19,316 bases of DNA, taken from the NCBI GenBank assembly GCA_945861235.1, contig CAMATV010000015.1:1-19316 (forward strand), read 5' to 3'. The notes under the pieces are model-generated. The model searched no databases. It was not told the DNA's origin and saw nothing but the letters and a program-made list of their open reading frames with translations. The DNA comes from Opitutus sp. GAS368 (GTDB lineage Bacteria > Verrucomicrobiota > Verrucomicrobiia > Opitutales > Opitutaceae). Shown here piece by piece: positions 6,024 through 12,741 of this stretch (positions are counted from its first letter, which is position 1; each line of letters begins with the position of its first letter). Made by a program: the position numbers and the translations under genes.

Positions 6024-7622
6024 TCATGGTAGCGTGAGGTGGTCGGCCCACGAGGTGATGAGCGGATTGAAGAGGCCGGTGAGCAGGCCGGGGAAAAGAC
6101 CAAACACGGCCATCAGCGCGACGAGCGGAAGGAGAGTCGCGAGTTCGATGGAGTTGAGGTCAGAGAAGGCGGTGGCGGTGACGCCGGCGCGCGGGCCGTG
6201 GAAGACGCGTTGCCAGAAAGTCAGGAGGAAGAGGGCGGTGGCGAGGAGGCCGAGTGTGGCGATGGCCGCGGCGGCGGGATGCAGGCCGAAGACGCCGCGG
6301 AAAATGAGGAACTCACCGACGAAGCCGTTGAGGCCGGGAAGACCGAGCGAGGAGAACAGGGAGAGGCCGCACAGCCCGGCGAAGATCGGCGCGGCGGTGC
6401 GCACGCCGCCGAAATCGTGCAGGCCCACGGGCGGGACGCCCGTGCCACTCGATCGGGAAAGCGCGTGGGCTTTGCGCGTTTGCAAAACGCCGACGCAGGC
6501 AAAGAGGGCGGCGGCGGAGAGGCCGTGATTGAACATTTGGAGGAGCGTGCCGCTGAGCGCGGCGGACGCGGCGGGACCAGTGGCGACGTTGCGGCCCGTA
6601 GCGTAAGAGACGGCGAACAGCGCGAGGAGGCAGTAGCTGAGGTGGTTGATGGACGAGTAGGCGACCATGCGCTTGAGGTCGGTTTGTTTCATTGCGGCGA
6701 AGGCCCCGAAGACCACGCCGCCGAGGGCGAGGGCGATGAGCCACGGCGCCGCGTTGTGCAACGGGACGGGAAAGATCGGCCAGAGAATCCGCAGAAAACC
6801 GTAGACGCCCATCTTCGACATGACACCGGTAAGGAACATCGAAGCACCGGTCGGGGCTTCGGCGTAGGTCGCGGGGAGCCACGTATGGAAGGGCCACAGC
6901 GGGACCTTGACGGCGAAGCCGAGAAGAACGCCGAGGAAGACGACCTCATGGGCGCCGCCGGGGAGTTTCGCGGCGAGCGTGCCATCGCGGCCGAGTTGGG
7001 CGAGTTGGGTGAAATCGAGCGTGCCGGCGGCGACAAAGAGGGCGGCGAAACCGACGAGCATAAACGCGCTGCCACCGATCGTGTAGACAACGAATTGATA
7101 CGCGGCGCGCGGCGCACCGGGACCGCCCCAGAGCTTGATCAGGAAAAATGCGGGGACGAGGCTGAGTTCCCAGAAGAGGAACCAGTGGAAAAAATCGAGG
7201 GCGAGGAAGACACCGAGGGCAGCGCCCTGGAGGAGCAAGAAGAGGGAGCCGAAGAGGCGCGGATCGGCAGAGGGAGAGACGGAGAGAGGGGGAGAGGGGG
7301 AGAGGAAAGACCAGGAGGCGAGGAGGGCGGCGGGGGTGATGAGGCCGGTGAGGAGGACGAGGAGGAGGCTCAGGCCGTCGAGGCCGAGGTGATAGTGGAC
7401 GTTGAGGGCGGAGATCCACGTGTGGCGCTCGACGAATTGGGGAGAGAGGGAATTAGGATCAAACTGGGTAAGGAGGAGGCCGGAGAGCGCGAGCGTGGAG
7501 AGCGAGAAGGCGAGCGTGAGGGCGCGCGTGGTGGCGGGGCTGGTGCCACGAAGGAGGGCGAGGACGGCGGCGCCGATCCAAGGCGTGAATACAACGAGGG
7601 AGAGGAGCGGGAGGGTGTTCAT
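6024..7622 (-). CDS. nuoM: NADH-quinone oxidoreductase subunit M (NuoM)
   Basis: A 532-residue antiporter-like proton channel of the complex I membrane arm. All key charged residues are present: TM5 Glu in LFWELSLVPAFFLIKLWGG (E152), TM7 Lys in FAVKVPLWPFHTWLP (K239), TM8 Lys in GVMSKMGVYGFLR (K270), and distal Glu in GLPGLNGFVGEFLIF (E437). The start is ATG 7622, overlapping the nuoL stop (ATGA), with GGGAGG six bases upstream. Two unusual segments stand out. Residues about 106-122 are Ser/Pro-rich (FLSPSPPLSVSPSADPR), encoded by a purine-rich tract (7268-7308). Residues about 389-400 (SRSSGTGVPPVG) are encoded by a hairpin repeat (6426-6450). Both lie between membrane helices, so folding need not be disturbed. 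Confidence 0.96.
   Translation of the reverse strand: MNTLPLLSLVVFTPWIGAAVLALLRGTSPATTRALTLAFSLSTLALSGLLLTQFDPNSLSPQFVERHTWISALNVHYHLGLDGLSLLLVLLTGLITPAALLASWSFLSPSPPLSVSPSADPRLFGSLFLLLQGAALGVFLALDFFHWFLFWELSLVPAFFLIKLWGGPGAPRAAYQFVVYTIGGSAFMLVGFAALFVAAGTLDFTQLAQLGRDGTLAAKLPGGAHEVVFLGVLLGFAVKVPLWPFHTWLPATYAEAPTGASMFLTGVMSKMGVYGFLRILWPIFPVPLHNAAPWLIALALGGVVFGAFAAMKQTDLKRMVAYSSINHLSYCLLALFAVSYATGRNVATGPAASAALSGTLLQMFNHGLSAAALFACVGVLQTRKAHALSRSSGTGVPPVGLHDFGGVRTAAPIFAGLCGLSLFSSLGLPGLNGFVGEFLIFRGVFGLHPAAAAIATLGLLATALFLLTFWQRVFHGPRAGVTATAFSDLNSIELATLLPLVALMAVFGLFPGLLTGLFNPLITSWADHLTLP
6426..6450. repeat. Hairpin repeat (ACGGGCG-GGA-CGCCCGT + GCCACTC) inside nuoM
   Basis: A perfect 7-bp stem (ACGGGCG 6427-6433, CGCCCGT 6437-6443) with a GGA loop is followed by GCCACTC. 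A near copy (two mismatches over 23 bases) is at 10266-10288 in nuoJ, and a related hairpin follows at 10294-10310. Read in the nuoM frame on the minus strand it gives SGTGVPPVG, a peptide that I associate with this repeat in Opitutaceae proteins. Confidence 0.8.
7268..7308. repeat. Purine-rich low-complexity tract inside nuoM
   Basis: Almost every base on the plus strand is G or A, in the pattern GAGGGAGAGACGGAGAGAGG with GGGGGAGAG-type units repeating. It encodes the Ser/Pro-rich loop at NuoM residues about 106-120. It resembles a dispersed 'ctctccccctctccc' tract rather than native NuoM sequence, where helices normally resume after a short charged loop. Confidence 0.6.
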
Positions 7623-9625
7623 GCGCCACCTCCCAAAATCGCGACGAGCGCGAGGACGACGAAGCCGACGGCGAGGAAACGGAGGTAGCCGTGGGCGTCG
7701 CCGGTTTGGGCGCGGGAGTAGGCTTGGCCGCTGGCGCGGAGTTTTTCGCTCGTGGCGTCGAAGCCGGCATTGAGGCCCTGTTCGTCGGCCTCGCGGTTGA
7801 CCGTGCCGGAGAATTCACCGAGGAGAGCGAGGAAGTGCACGATGCCGCCCCACACGGAGCGGTCGAACCAGTCGGAGGCCGTGGCGAGAAACGTGTTCAC
7901 GACGCCGAAGGTGGCGGCGTAGAGTTCGTCGAATTTCAGACGGTCGCCGAGGAACGCGTGGGTGCGCGGAGCGGCGATAGCGAGCGGGTCGGGCGCGGTG
8001 GCTTTGGTGCGGAGGCGGAGTGTGCGACCATAGAGGGCAAAACCCGCGCCGATGCCGAGGGCGACGAGGCCACTGGAGAGTACGAGGAGGCCGACGCCAT
8101 CGAGGAGCGAGTGACCATGAACGGCGGTTTCACCGCTGAGGCGGGCTTGGAGCCACGGGTAGACGGGCGTGCCGAGGAAACCGAGGGCGATGGCGAAAAA
8201 GGCGAGAATGACGAGCGGGGTGGTCATCACGGCGGAGTTTTCGTGCGCGTGTTCGGCGGCGTGGCTGCGCCCGTGGCCGAAGAACGTTTCTGCAATCAAG
8301 CGGGTGTTGTAGAAGGCGGTGAGAACGACACCCACCAGTGCGGCGTAAAATGGGAAGTGGGAACCGGCAGTGGCGTGCGCGGCGTGGAGGATAGCTTCCT
8401 TGCTCCAGAAACCGGAGAAGAACAGCGGCACGCCGACGAGGGCCATCGTGCCGATGGCGAACGTAGCGAAGGTGAGCTTCATCTTCACCGAAAGTCCGCC
8501 GAGTTGACGGATGTCCTGCTCGTGGTGCGCGGCGTGGATGACGGAACCGGCACCGAGGAAGAGCAGCGCTTTGAAAAACGCGTGAGTGAGCAGGTGGAAG
8601 ATCGCGGCGCTCGGCGCACCCACGCCGATCGCGAGCATCATGTAGCCGAGTTGGGAGACGGTGGAGAAAGCAAGGATGCGTTTGAGATCGTATTGGGCGA
8701 CTGCAATGGTCGCTCCGAGAAGGGCGGTGATGGCTCCGATGATGGCGATCACCTGCAGCGCGTCCGGCGTGAGCAGCGGATAAACGCGCGCCATGAGGAA
8801 CACGCCCGCGGCGACCATCGTGGCAGCGTGGATGAGGGCGGAGACCGGCGTCGGACCTTCCATCGCGTCGGGCAACCAGACGTGGAGCGGGAACTGGCCG
8901 GATTTGCCGACGGCACCGCAAAAGAGGAGCAGGCCGATGGCGCTGGCGACGCTGAGGCCGCAGACCGTAGCAGCGGAACCGAGCGCGCCGAGGGCGGTGG
9001 CTTCAAGGACGCCGTTACCGTTGTCGTAGAGAAGAAGAGAACCGGCTGAATCGTAGAGCCAGAGGAGGCCGAGCAGGAACCCGAGGTCGCCGATGCGCGT
9101 GGTGATGAAGGCTTTTTTCGCGGCGGCGGCGGCGGACGGTTTGTGAAACCAGAAACCGATGAGCAGATAGGAGGCGAGACCGACGAGTTCCCAGCAAATG
9201 AACAAGAGCAGGAGACTATTGGCGACGAGCAAGCCGAGCATCGCCGCGGCGAAGAGACTCAGGAAGCAGAAGAACTGTTTGAAGTTCTCATCTTCATGCA
9301 TGTAGCCGAGGCTGAAAATGAAGATGAGCGTGCCGACGAACGTCACCATCGTGCACATGAACGCGGTGAGCGGGTCGAGCAGCCAACCGAGGCGCACGGT
9401 GTCGTTGCCGAGTTCAAACCAGGTGAAGTTGTGCGTGAGGTGCGCGGCGGGATTCGCGAGAGCCGTGCTGAGTGCAGCGCAGGAAATGAAAAACGAAAGG
9501 GCGAGGGCGACGATCGCGGCACCGGCGACGAGGCTGCGACCGCTGCGGGGCGTGAGCGCGCCGATGGCTGCGGCGACGAGCGGCAACGCAGGGATGACCC
9601 AAAGGTATTGAGCGGAGAGGCTCAT
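7619..9625 (-). CDS. nuoL: NADH-quinone oxidoreductase subunit L (NuoL) with an extended lateral-helix region
   Basis: A 668-residue distal antiporter-like subunit of complex I. Conserved elements are TM5 Glu in CWELVGLASYLLIGFW (E146), TM7 Lys in VGKSGQFPLHVWLPDAMEG (K241), PTPVSALIHAATMV, and YDLKRILAFSTVSQLGYMM. After the last helices of the core comes FDELYAATFG (565-574), the start of the lateral amphipathic helix region. From there to the end is 104 residues, against 73 by my count in E. coli NuoL. The surplus lies in about 605-640, before the final TM (YLRFLAVGFVVLALVAIL). The start chosen is ATG 9625 (MSLSAQYLWVIPALPL), which begins at the first helix. An in-frame ATG at 9664 would add 13 residues of repeat-like sequence. 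Neither has a clear Shine-Dalgarno. The stop overlaps the nuoM start. Confidence 0.95.
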   Translation of the reverse strand: MSLSAQYLWVIPALPLVAAAIGALTPRSGRSLVAGAAIVALALSFFISCAALSTALANPAAHLTHNFTWFELGNDTVRLGWLLDPLTAFMCTMVTFVGTLIFIFSLGYMHEDENFKQFFCFLSLFAAAMLGLLVANSLLLLFICWELVGLASYLLIGFWFHKPSAAAAAKKAFITTRIGDLGFLLGLLWLYDSAGSLLLYDNGNGVLEATALGALGSAATVCGLSVASAIGLLLFCGAVGKSGQFPLHVWLPDAMEGPTPVSALIHAATMVAAGVFLMARVYPLLTPDALQVIAIIGAITALLGATIAVAQYDLKRILAFSTVSQLGYMMLAIGVGAPSAAIFHLLTHAFFKALLFLGAGSVIHAAHHEQDIRQLGGLSVKMKLTFATFAIGTMALVGVPLFFSGFWSKEAILHAAHATAGSHFPFYAALVGVVLTAFYNTRLIAETFFGHGRSHAAEHAHENSAVMTTPLVILAFFAIALGFLGTPVYPWLQARLSGETAVHGHSLLDGVGLLVLSSGLVALGIGAGFALYGRTLRLRTKATAPDPLAIAAPRTHAFLGDRLKFDELYAATFGVVNTFLATASDWFDRSVWGGIVHFLALLGEFSGTVNREADEQGLNAGFDATSEKLRASGQAYSRAQTGDAHGYLRFLAVGFVVLALVAILGGGA

Positions 9626-9757
9626 GGAATGAGAATGACCAAGGCCTGATGTCCAAAGTCCCATGACGGACCGGGCGGGCGGGCGTCTGCATCACGTTTC
9701 ACCATAACGGACGCGGGCGGAAGCACCGCGCTAGGCAGAAAGTTGGTTTGATCCGGG

Positions 9758-9784
9758 TTCATCCCTGTAATCCGTGGTTAAAAT
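9758..9784. repeat. Intergenic dispersed element between nuoK and nuoL
   Basis: The 123-bp spacer between nuoK and the longer nuoL start contains TTCATCCCTGTAAT followed by CCGTGGTTAAAAT. The 14-base core is present in exact inverted orientation at 15356-15369 between nuoA and nuoB, with a diverged forward copy at 15407-15432. It marks a short repeat that has entered two separate spacers of the same operon. Confidence 0.7.
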
Positions 9785-9787
9785 ATT

Positions 9788-10105
9788 TCATCCTTTGAGG
9801 CGGTTCGCTTCCTGCAGGCGGATGTTTTTTTGGTGGCGGTAGACGGCGATGATCAGGGCGAGACCGACGGCGGCTTCCGCGGCAGCGACCGCGATGGAAA
9901 ATATCACGAACATCACGCCGGTCGCGGGGGACGTGACGGGGCCATAGCGCCAGAAGGCGATGAAGTTAAGGTTAGCGGCGTTGAGCATCAGCTCGATGCC
10001 CAAGAGGACGAGAATGGTATTGCTGCGGGCGAGCGCGCCGATGAGGCCGAGGCAGAAGAGCGCGCTGGAAAACAGCAGGCAGAGAGGGAGCGGATCGAGG
10101 CTCAT
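9788..10105 (-). CDS. nuoK: NADH-quinone oxidoreductase subunit K (NuoK)
   Basis: A 105-residue, three-helix membrane subunit that forms part of the proton path between the quinone module and NuoN. The two membrane glutamates essential in this family are visible: LLGIELMLNAANLNF (E38) and AVAAAEAAVGLAL (E77), corresponding to E. coli E36 and E72. Length is typical. The start is ATG 10105, overlapping the nuoJ stop (ATGA), with AGGAA just upstream. A repeat-bearing spacer separates it from nuoL. Confidence 0.96.
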   Translation of the reverse strand: MSLDPLPLCLLFSSALFCLGLIGALARSNTILVLLGIELMLNAANLNFIAFWRYGPVTSPATGVMFVIFSIAVAAAEAAVGLALIIAVYRHQKNIRLQEANRLKG

Positions 10106-10665
10106 GGGGATTCCTGCTTCGACTCGGGGCCATCTTGGGCGGCGAGGACGACGGCACCGAGGAGGGCGACGGTCAGGAGAATGCCGATGATGAGCAGCGC
10201 GGCGGCGTGCGTGCTCATGAGCTGCATGCCAATGTCGCGGACGGTGGCGGTGGGCGCGGAAATTACGGGCGAGACCCCCGTGCCACTCGGAAGCGGCGGG
10301 ACGCCCGCCGGAGAAAGGCGCGCAAACGACGTATTCAGAATGGCAGCGCCGAGCACCCCGAACACGGCAATGCCGGTGATGACAGCAGAAATCGCGCGAG
10401 CGACGGAGTCAGGGGCGATCACCGTGTCGGCGCGCGAGCGGCGGGTGAGGAGCACGGCGAAGAGGACGACCATCGAAACGGCCCCGACGTAGACGAGCAC
10501 CTGGGCGAAGGCCACGAACTCGGCGCCGGCCCACAGGTAAAAGGCGGCGATGCCAAACCAACTTGCGATGAGCAGGAGCGCGCTATGGATAAGATTGCGC
10601 AACGAGAGCGCGACGGCGGCGGTCGCGAGCGTGAAGACGGCAATAAGGACGAGCGCGGCGGTCAT
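10102..10665 (-). CDS. nuoJ: NADH-quinone oxidoreductase subunit J (NuoJ) with repeat-encoded loop
   Basis: A 187-residue, five-helix membrane subunit of complex I, next to NuoK and NuoH. The conserved third helix is clear (AEFVAFAQVLVYVGAVSMVVLFAVLL, about 48-73), containing the Tyr and Gly-rich stretch whose helix changes shape during turnover in known structures. The last helix is IIGILLTVALLGAVVLA. The loop before it carries SPAGVPPLPSGTGVSPV (about 118-134), which is encoded by two adjacent copies of a dispersed hairpin repeat (10266-10310) and is not expected in the family. The start is uncertain. ATG 10665 (MTAALVLIAV) begins at the first helix. A GTG at 10686 would add seven residues, but its codon lies at the edge of another repeat (10686-10710). 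Neither has a good Shine-Dalgarno. Confidence 0.94.
   Translation of the reverse strand: MTAALVLIAVFTLATAAVALSLRNLIHSALLLIASWFGIAAFYLWAGAEFVAFAQVLVYVGAVSMVVLFAVLLTRRSRADTVIAPDSVARAISAVITGIAVFGVLGAAILNTSFARLSPAGVPPLPSGTGVSPVISAPTATVRDIGMQLMSTHAAALLIIGILLTVALLGAVVLAAQDGPESKQESP
10266..10310. repeat. Two adjacent hairpin repeats inside nuoJ
   Basis: Bases 10266-10288 (CGGGCGAGACCCCCGTGCCA plus CTC) differ from the nuoM copy at 6428-6450 at two positions. After five bases comes a second hairpin, CGGCGGG-ACG-CCCGCCG (10294-10310), with a perfect 7-bp stem. The two mismatches in the first copy open its stem, suggesting that it is older than the nuoM copy. Confidence 0.75.
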
Positions 10666-10685
10666 GGCGTAGGGCGCGGAATCCA

Positions 10686-10710
10686 CTCGCTGGCGCTCGC
10701 GGCTCCGGGG
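10686..10710. repeat. GCTGGCGCTCGC-type repeat between nuoH and nuoJ
   Basis: CTCGCTGGCGCTCGC followed by GGCTCCGGGG is nearly identical to the copy inside nuoM2 (4514-4539). It fills most of the short spacer between the nuoH stop (10733) and the nuoJ start. Confidence 0.7.
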
Positions 10711-10732
10711 CAGGCGATCGGGCGTAAATTGC

Positions 10733-12004
10733 TCATACGGCGTAACGGTAAACGCGCGGGGCGACTCCGGCGCTGAGTTTGCGACCGAGGAGGACGAAGG
10801 GTCCGACGACGACGAGTACGCTGATGAGCCAGCGGAGAATTTGGAACGGGCCGGACCAGTGGAAGGAGAGGGACCAGAAGGCGGCGTTGCCGAGGTTGAT
10901 CAGAGCCAGTGGGACGAGAAATTTCCAAGCGAAACGCGTGAGTTGATCCATGCGCAGGCGTGGGAAAGTGGCGCGAATCCAGATGAAGCCGAGGAGCAGC
11001 GCGCTGAGTTTCCCCATGAACCAAACGTAGGACGGAATAAACTCCACATAGGGCGACGGGGCATGCCAGCCGCCGAGGAAGAGGGTGATGGCCATGCCGC
11101 TGAGGGCGATCATCCCGAAATATTCGGCCATGAAGAAGAGGGCGTATTTGAAACCGCTATACTCGGTGAGATGGCCGGCGATGAGTTCGCTCTCGGCTTC
11201 GGGCAAGTCAAACGGCGAGCGGTTCGACTCGGCGAGGGCGGCGATCATAAAAATTGCGAAGCCGGCAGCGCCCCACGGGGTGAACACGTGCCAATGCGGG
11301 ATGACGTTGAATTGCCAGCCGGCTTGAGCGGCGACGATTTCGGTGGTGGAGAGCGAGCCGGCAACGAGGACGACGGGCACCCAGGCGAGGAGGAGCGGGA
11401 GTTCGTAGCTGATGAGCTGCGCGAGGGCGCGCATGGCCGCGAGGAGGGAGTATTTATTGCGGCTCGCCCAGCCGGCCATAAAGACGGCGAGTTCGGTGGC
11501 GGCACCGGCGGCGAAGAAGTAGAGGACACCGGCGTTGAGTTCGACGGGGACGAGGTGGCGGCCGTAGGGAATGACGGCGAAGGTGAGAATCGAGAACGCG
11601 AGCAACACGACCGGCGCGAGGAAGTGCAGCAGGTGATCGGCACCGCGCGGCACGACGTCTTCTTTGGTGAGCGACTTCACACCGTCGGCGAAGGGCTGCG
11701 CGAGACCGAAGAAGCGGAGCTTGGTAAACGGGATCGGGGTGCGGTTGGGGCCGGGGCGATTCTGGATACGGCCGAGAATCTTGCGTTCGGCGAGGGTGAC
11801 GTAGGCGAAGAGCAGGCCGAAGACGGACAAAATGACGGCGATGGAAAGGAGGCTGTTGACGAGCCAGCGCCAGGGCTCGGGGAGCCAAGATGTCACCCAG
11901 TCGCGGGCGACGAGTGGGAGACGTTCGAGGAAGGCATCGGCGGCGCCCGCCGCCGATGCCAGTGGAAGTTGAAGCAGGAAAGTTAAAGGTCCGGAAAGAG
12001 TCAT
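10733..12004 (-). CDS. nuoH: NADH-quinone oxidoreductase subunit H (NuoH)
   Basis: A 423-residue membrane subunit that anchors the quinone module and forms most of the quinone entry tunnel. Conserved blocks are ERKILGRIQNRPGPNR (about 73-88), RNKYSLLAAMRALAQLISYELPL (about 182-204), and the acidic AESNRSPFDLPEAESELIAG (about 258-277) followed by HLTEYSGFKYALFFMAEY. It is somewhat longer than E. coli NuoH (about 325), largely through an N-terminal stretch of about 45 residues before the first conserved helix. The start ATG 12004 overlaps the nuoI stop (ATGA). In the usual nuo order nuoH precedes nuoI; here it follows. Confidence 0.96.
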   Translation of the reverse strand: MTLSGPLTFLLQLPLASAAGAADAFLERLPLVARDWVTSWLPEPWRWLVNSLLSIAVILSVFGLLFAYVTLAERKILGRIQNRPGPNRTPIPFTKLRFFGLAQPFADGVKSLTKEDVVPRGADHLLHFLAPVVLLAFSILTFAVIPYGRHLVPVELNAGVLYFFAAGAATELAVFMAGWASRNKYSLLAAMRALAQLISYELPLLLAWVPVVLVAGSLSTTEIVAAQAGWQFNVIPHWHVFTPWGAAGFAIFMIAALAESNRSPFDLPEAESELIAGHLTEYSGFKYALFFMAEYFGMIALSGMAITLFLGGWHAPSPYVEFIPSYVWFMGKLSALLLGFIWIRATFPRLRMDQLTRFAWKFLVPLALINLGNAAFWSLSFHWSGPFQILRWLISVLVVVGPFVLLGRKLSAGVAPRVYRYAV

Positions 12005-12618
12005 GCGGTCAGGGGTGGCTTCGCCACAGGCGAAGCTTTGGCGGCGGCGGCGGCGGCTTTTGCAGCGGCGGCGGCGGCGGCTTTTTCTTCGGCGGCTTTG
12101 CGTTCGGCGGCGAGGCGGGCGTCGACCTCGGCGGCTTCCGTCGGGTGAATCTCGTGGTAGTAGGCGTTCGATTTCGCGAGCTGCTCGCGGTTGAGCAGGA
12201 GCGCGGAGAAACGGTCGGTGGTCGCGATCTCGTAAACCTGATCCATCTTGATCGCTTCAAACGGGCAGACTTCGACGCAGATCTGACAGCTCATGCAGAC
12301 CGAGGTATCGATGGCGAAAACCGCGGGAAAAAGTTGGGGTTTGCCGGTGGCGTCGGGCTTCTTGTCCTTCGATTTCTCGATGTAAATGCACTGCGGCGGG
12401 CACTCTTTCTCGCAAATCTGGCAGGCGACGCAACGGAGCGTGCCCATGGGATCGGTGGCATTTTCGGTGACGAGGAACGGGAAGTTGCGGTAGGCCTCGG
12501 GGAGTTTCGTTTTGACCTCGGGATACTCGATTGTCGTCAGCCGTGCAGGATCGTGGAAGGACCCCACGAAGTTTTTCGCGGTGACGCCGAGGCCTTGGAG
12601 TAATCCGGTGCCGAGCAT
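12001..12618 (-). CDS. nuoI: NADH-quinone oxidoreductase subunit I (NuoI), two 4Fe-4S clusters, Ala-rich tail
   Basis: A 205-residue peripheral iron-sulfur subunit that carries electrons (clusters N6a and N6b) toward NuoB. Both ferredoxin-type motifs are intact: CVACQICEKECP (Cys 63, 66, 69, 73) and CMSCQICVEVCP (Cys 108, 111, 114, 118). The C-terminal 40 residues or so are unusual, an Ala/Lys/Glu-rich stretch encoded by GGC-type triplets and a hairpin repeat, ending SPVAKPPLTA. The start chosen is ATG 12618 (MLGTGLLQGLGVTAKNF), with GGAG ten bases upstream; a TTG at 12636 would add six residues. It sits directly after nuoD, where nuoE, F and G would normally come, and it overlaps nuoH by 4 bp. 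Confidence 0.95.
   Translation of the reverse strand: MLGTGLLQGLGVTAKNFVGSFHDPARLTTIEYPEVKTKLPEAYRNFPFLVTENATDPMGTLRCVACQICEKECPPQCIYIEKSKDKKPDATGKPQLFPAVFAIDTSVCMSCQICVEVCPFEAIKMDQVYEIATTDRFSALLLNREQLAKSNAYYHEIHPTEAAEVDARLAAERKAAEEKAAAAAAAKAAAAAAKASPVAKPPLTA
12016..12036. repeat. Hairpin repeat at the 3' end of nuoI
   Basis: GCTTCGCC-ACA-GGCGAAGC (12018-12036) is a perfect 8-bp stem with a 3-base loop. An alternative stem, GTGGC-TTC-GCCAC, overlaps it at 12016-12028. It encodes part of the last residues of NuoI (ASPVAKP) and lies just before the nuoH start codon, where it could also influence coupling of the two genes. Confidence 0.6.
12041..12114. repeat. GGC-triplet tract encoding the alanine-rich NuoI tail
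   Basis: Two runs of GGC/GCG triplets (about 12041-12057 and 12064-12082) are separated by TTTTGCA. Read on the minus strand they give seven- and six-alanine runs separated by single lysines (about residues 180-193). Triplet runs of this kind are prone to slippage in steps of one residue. Confidence 0.6.
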
Positions 12619-12646
12619 GAGATTTTTGCTCCGCAATAACCTAGTT

Positions 12647-12670
12647 CATTTTCCGCCGAGCCGGAAAATG
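12647..12670. other. Perfect 9-bp hairpin in the nuoD-nuoI spacer
   Basis: CATTTTCCG (12647-12655) and CGGAAAATG (12662-12670) form a perfect stem with a 6-base loop in the 105-bp spacer between nuoD and nuoI. No T-run follows on either strand, so it is not a standard terminator. It lies 29 bases upstream of the nuoI ATG and could act in mRNA processing or stability, or be another mobile repeat. Confidence 0.55.
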
Positions 12671-12741
12671 GGAGAGGTGAAGTGGGGAGTTCATGGATTG
12701 AGTTGGTTGGATCAAATGAGGTTTTCGTGTTGCGCGAAAAT

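Noticed and set aside
5869..6051. ATG at 6027 forming an ATGA overlap with the nuoM stop, as if it started nuoM2.
   Set aside because: It is out of frame with nuoM2 and ends after about 50 residues at 5869.
4331..6103. A 590-residue NuoM2 starting at 6103.
   Set aside because: The first 36 residues overlap the end of nuoM in another frame and have no ribosome binding site; starts at 5995, 5971 or 5872 are all more plausible.
12041..12114. GGC repeat region considered as a CRISPR-like or tandem array.
   Set aside because: It is a simple triplet run within the nuoI frame with no repeat-spacer structure. No CRISPR array, tRNA or rRNA was seen in the window.
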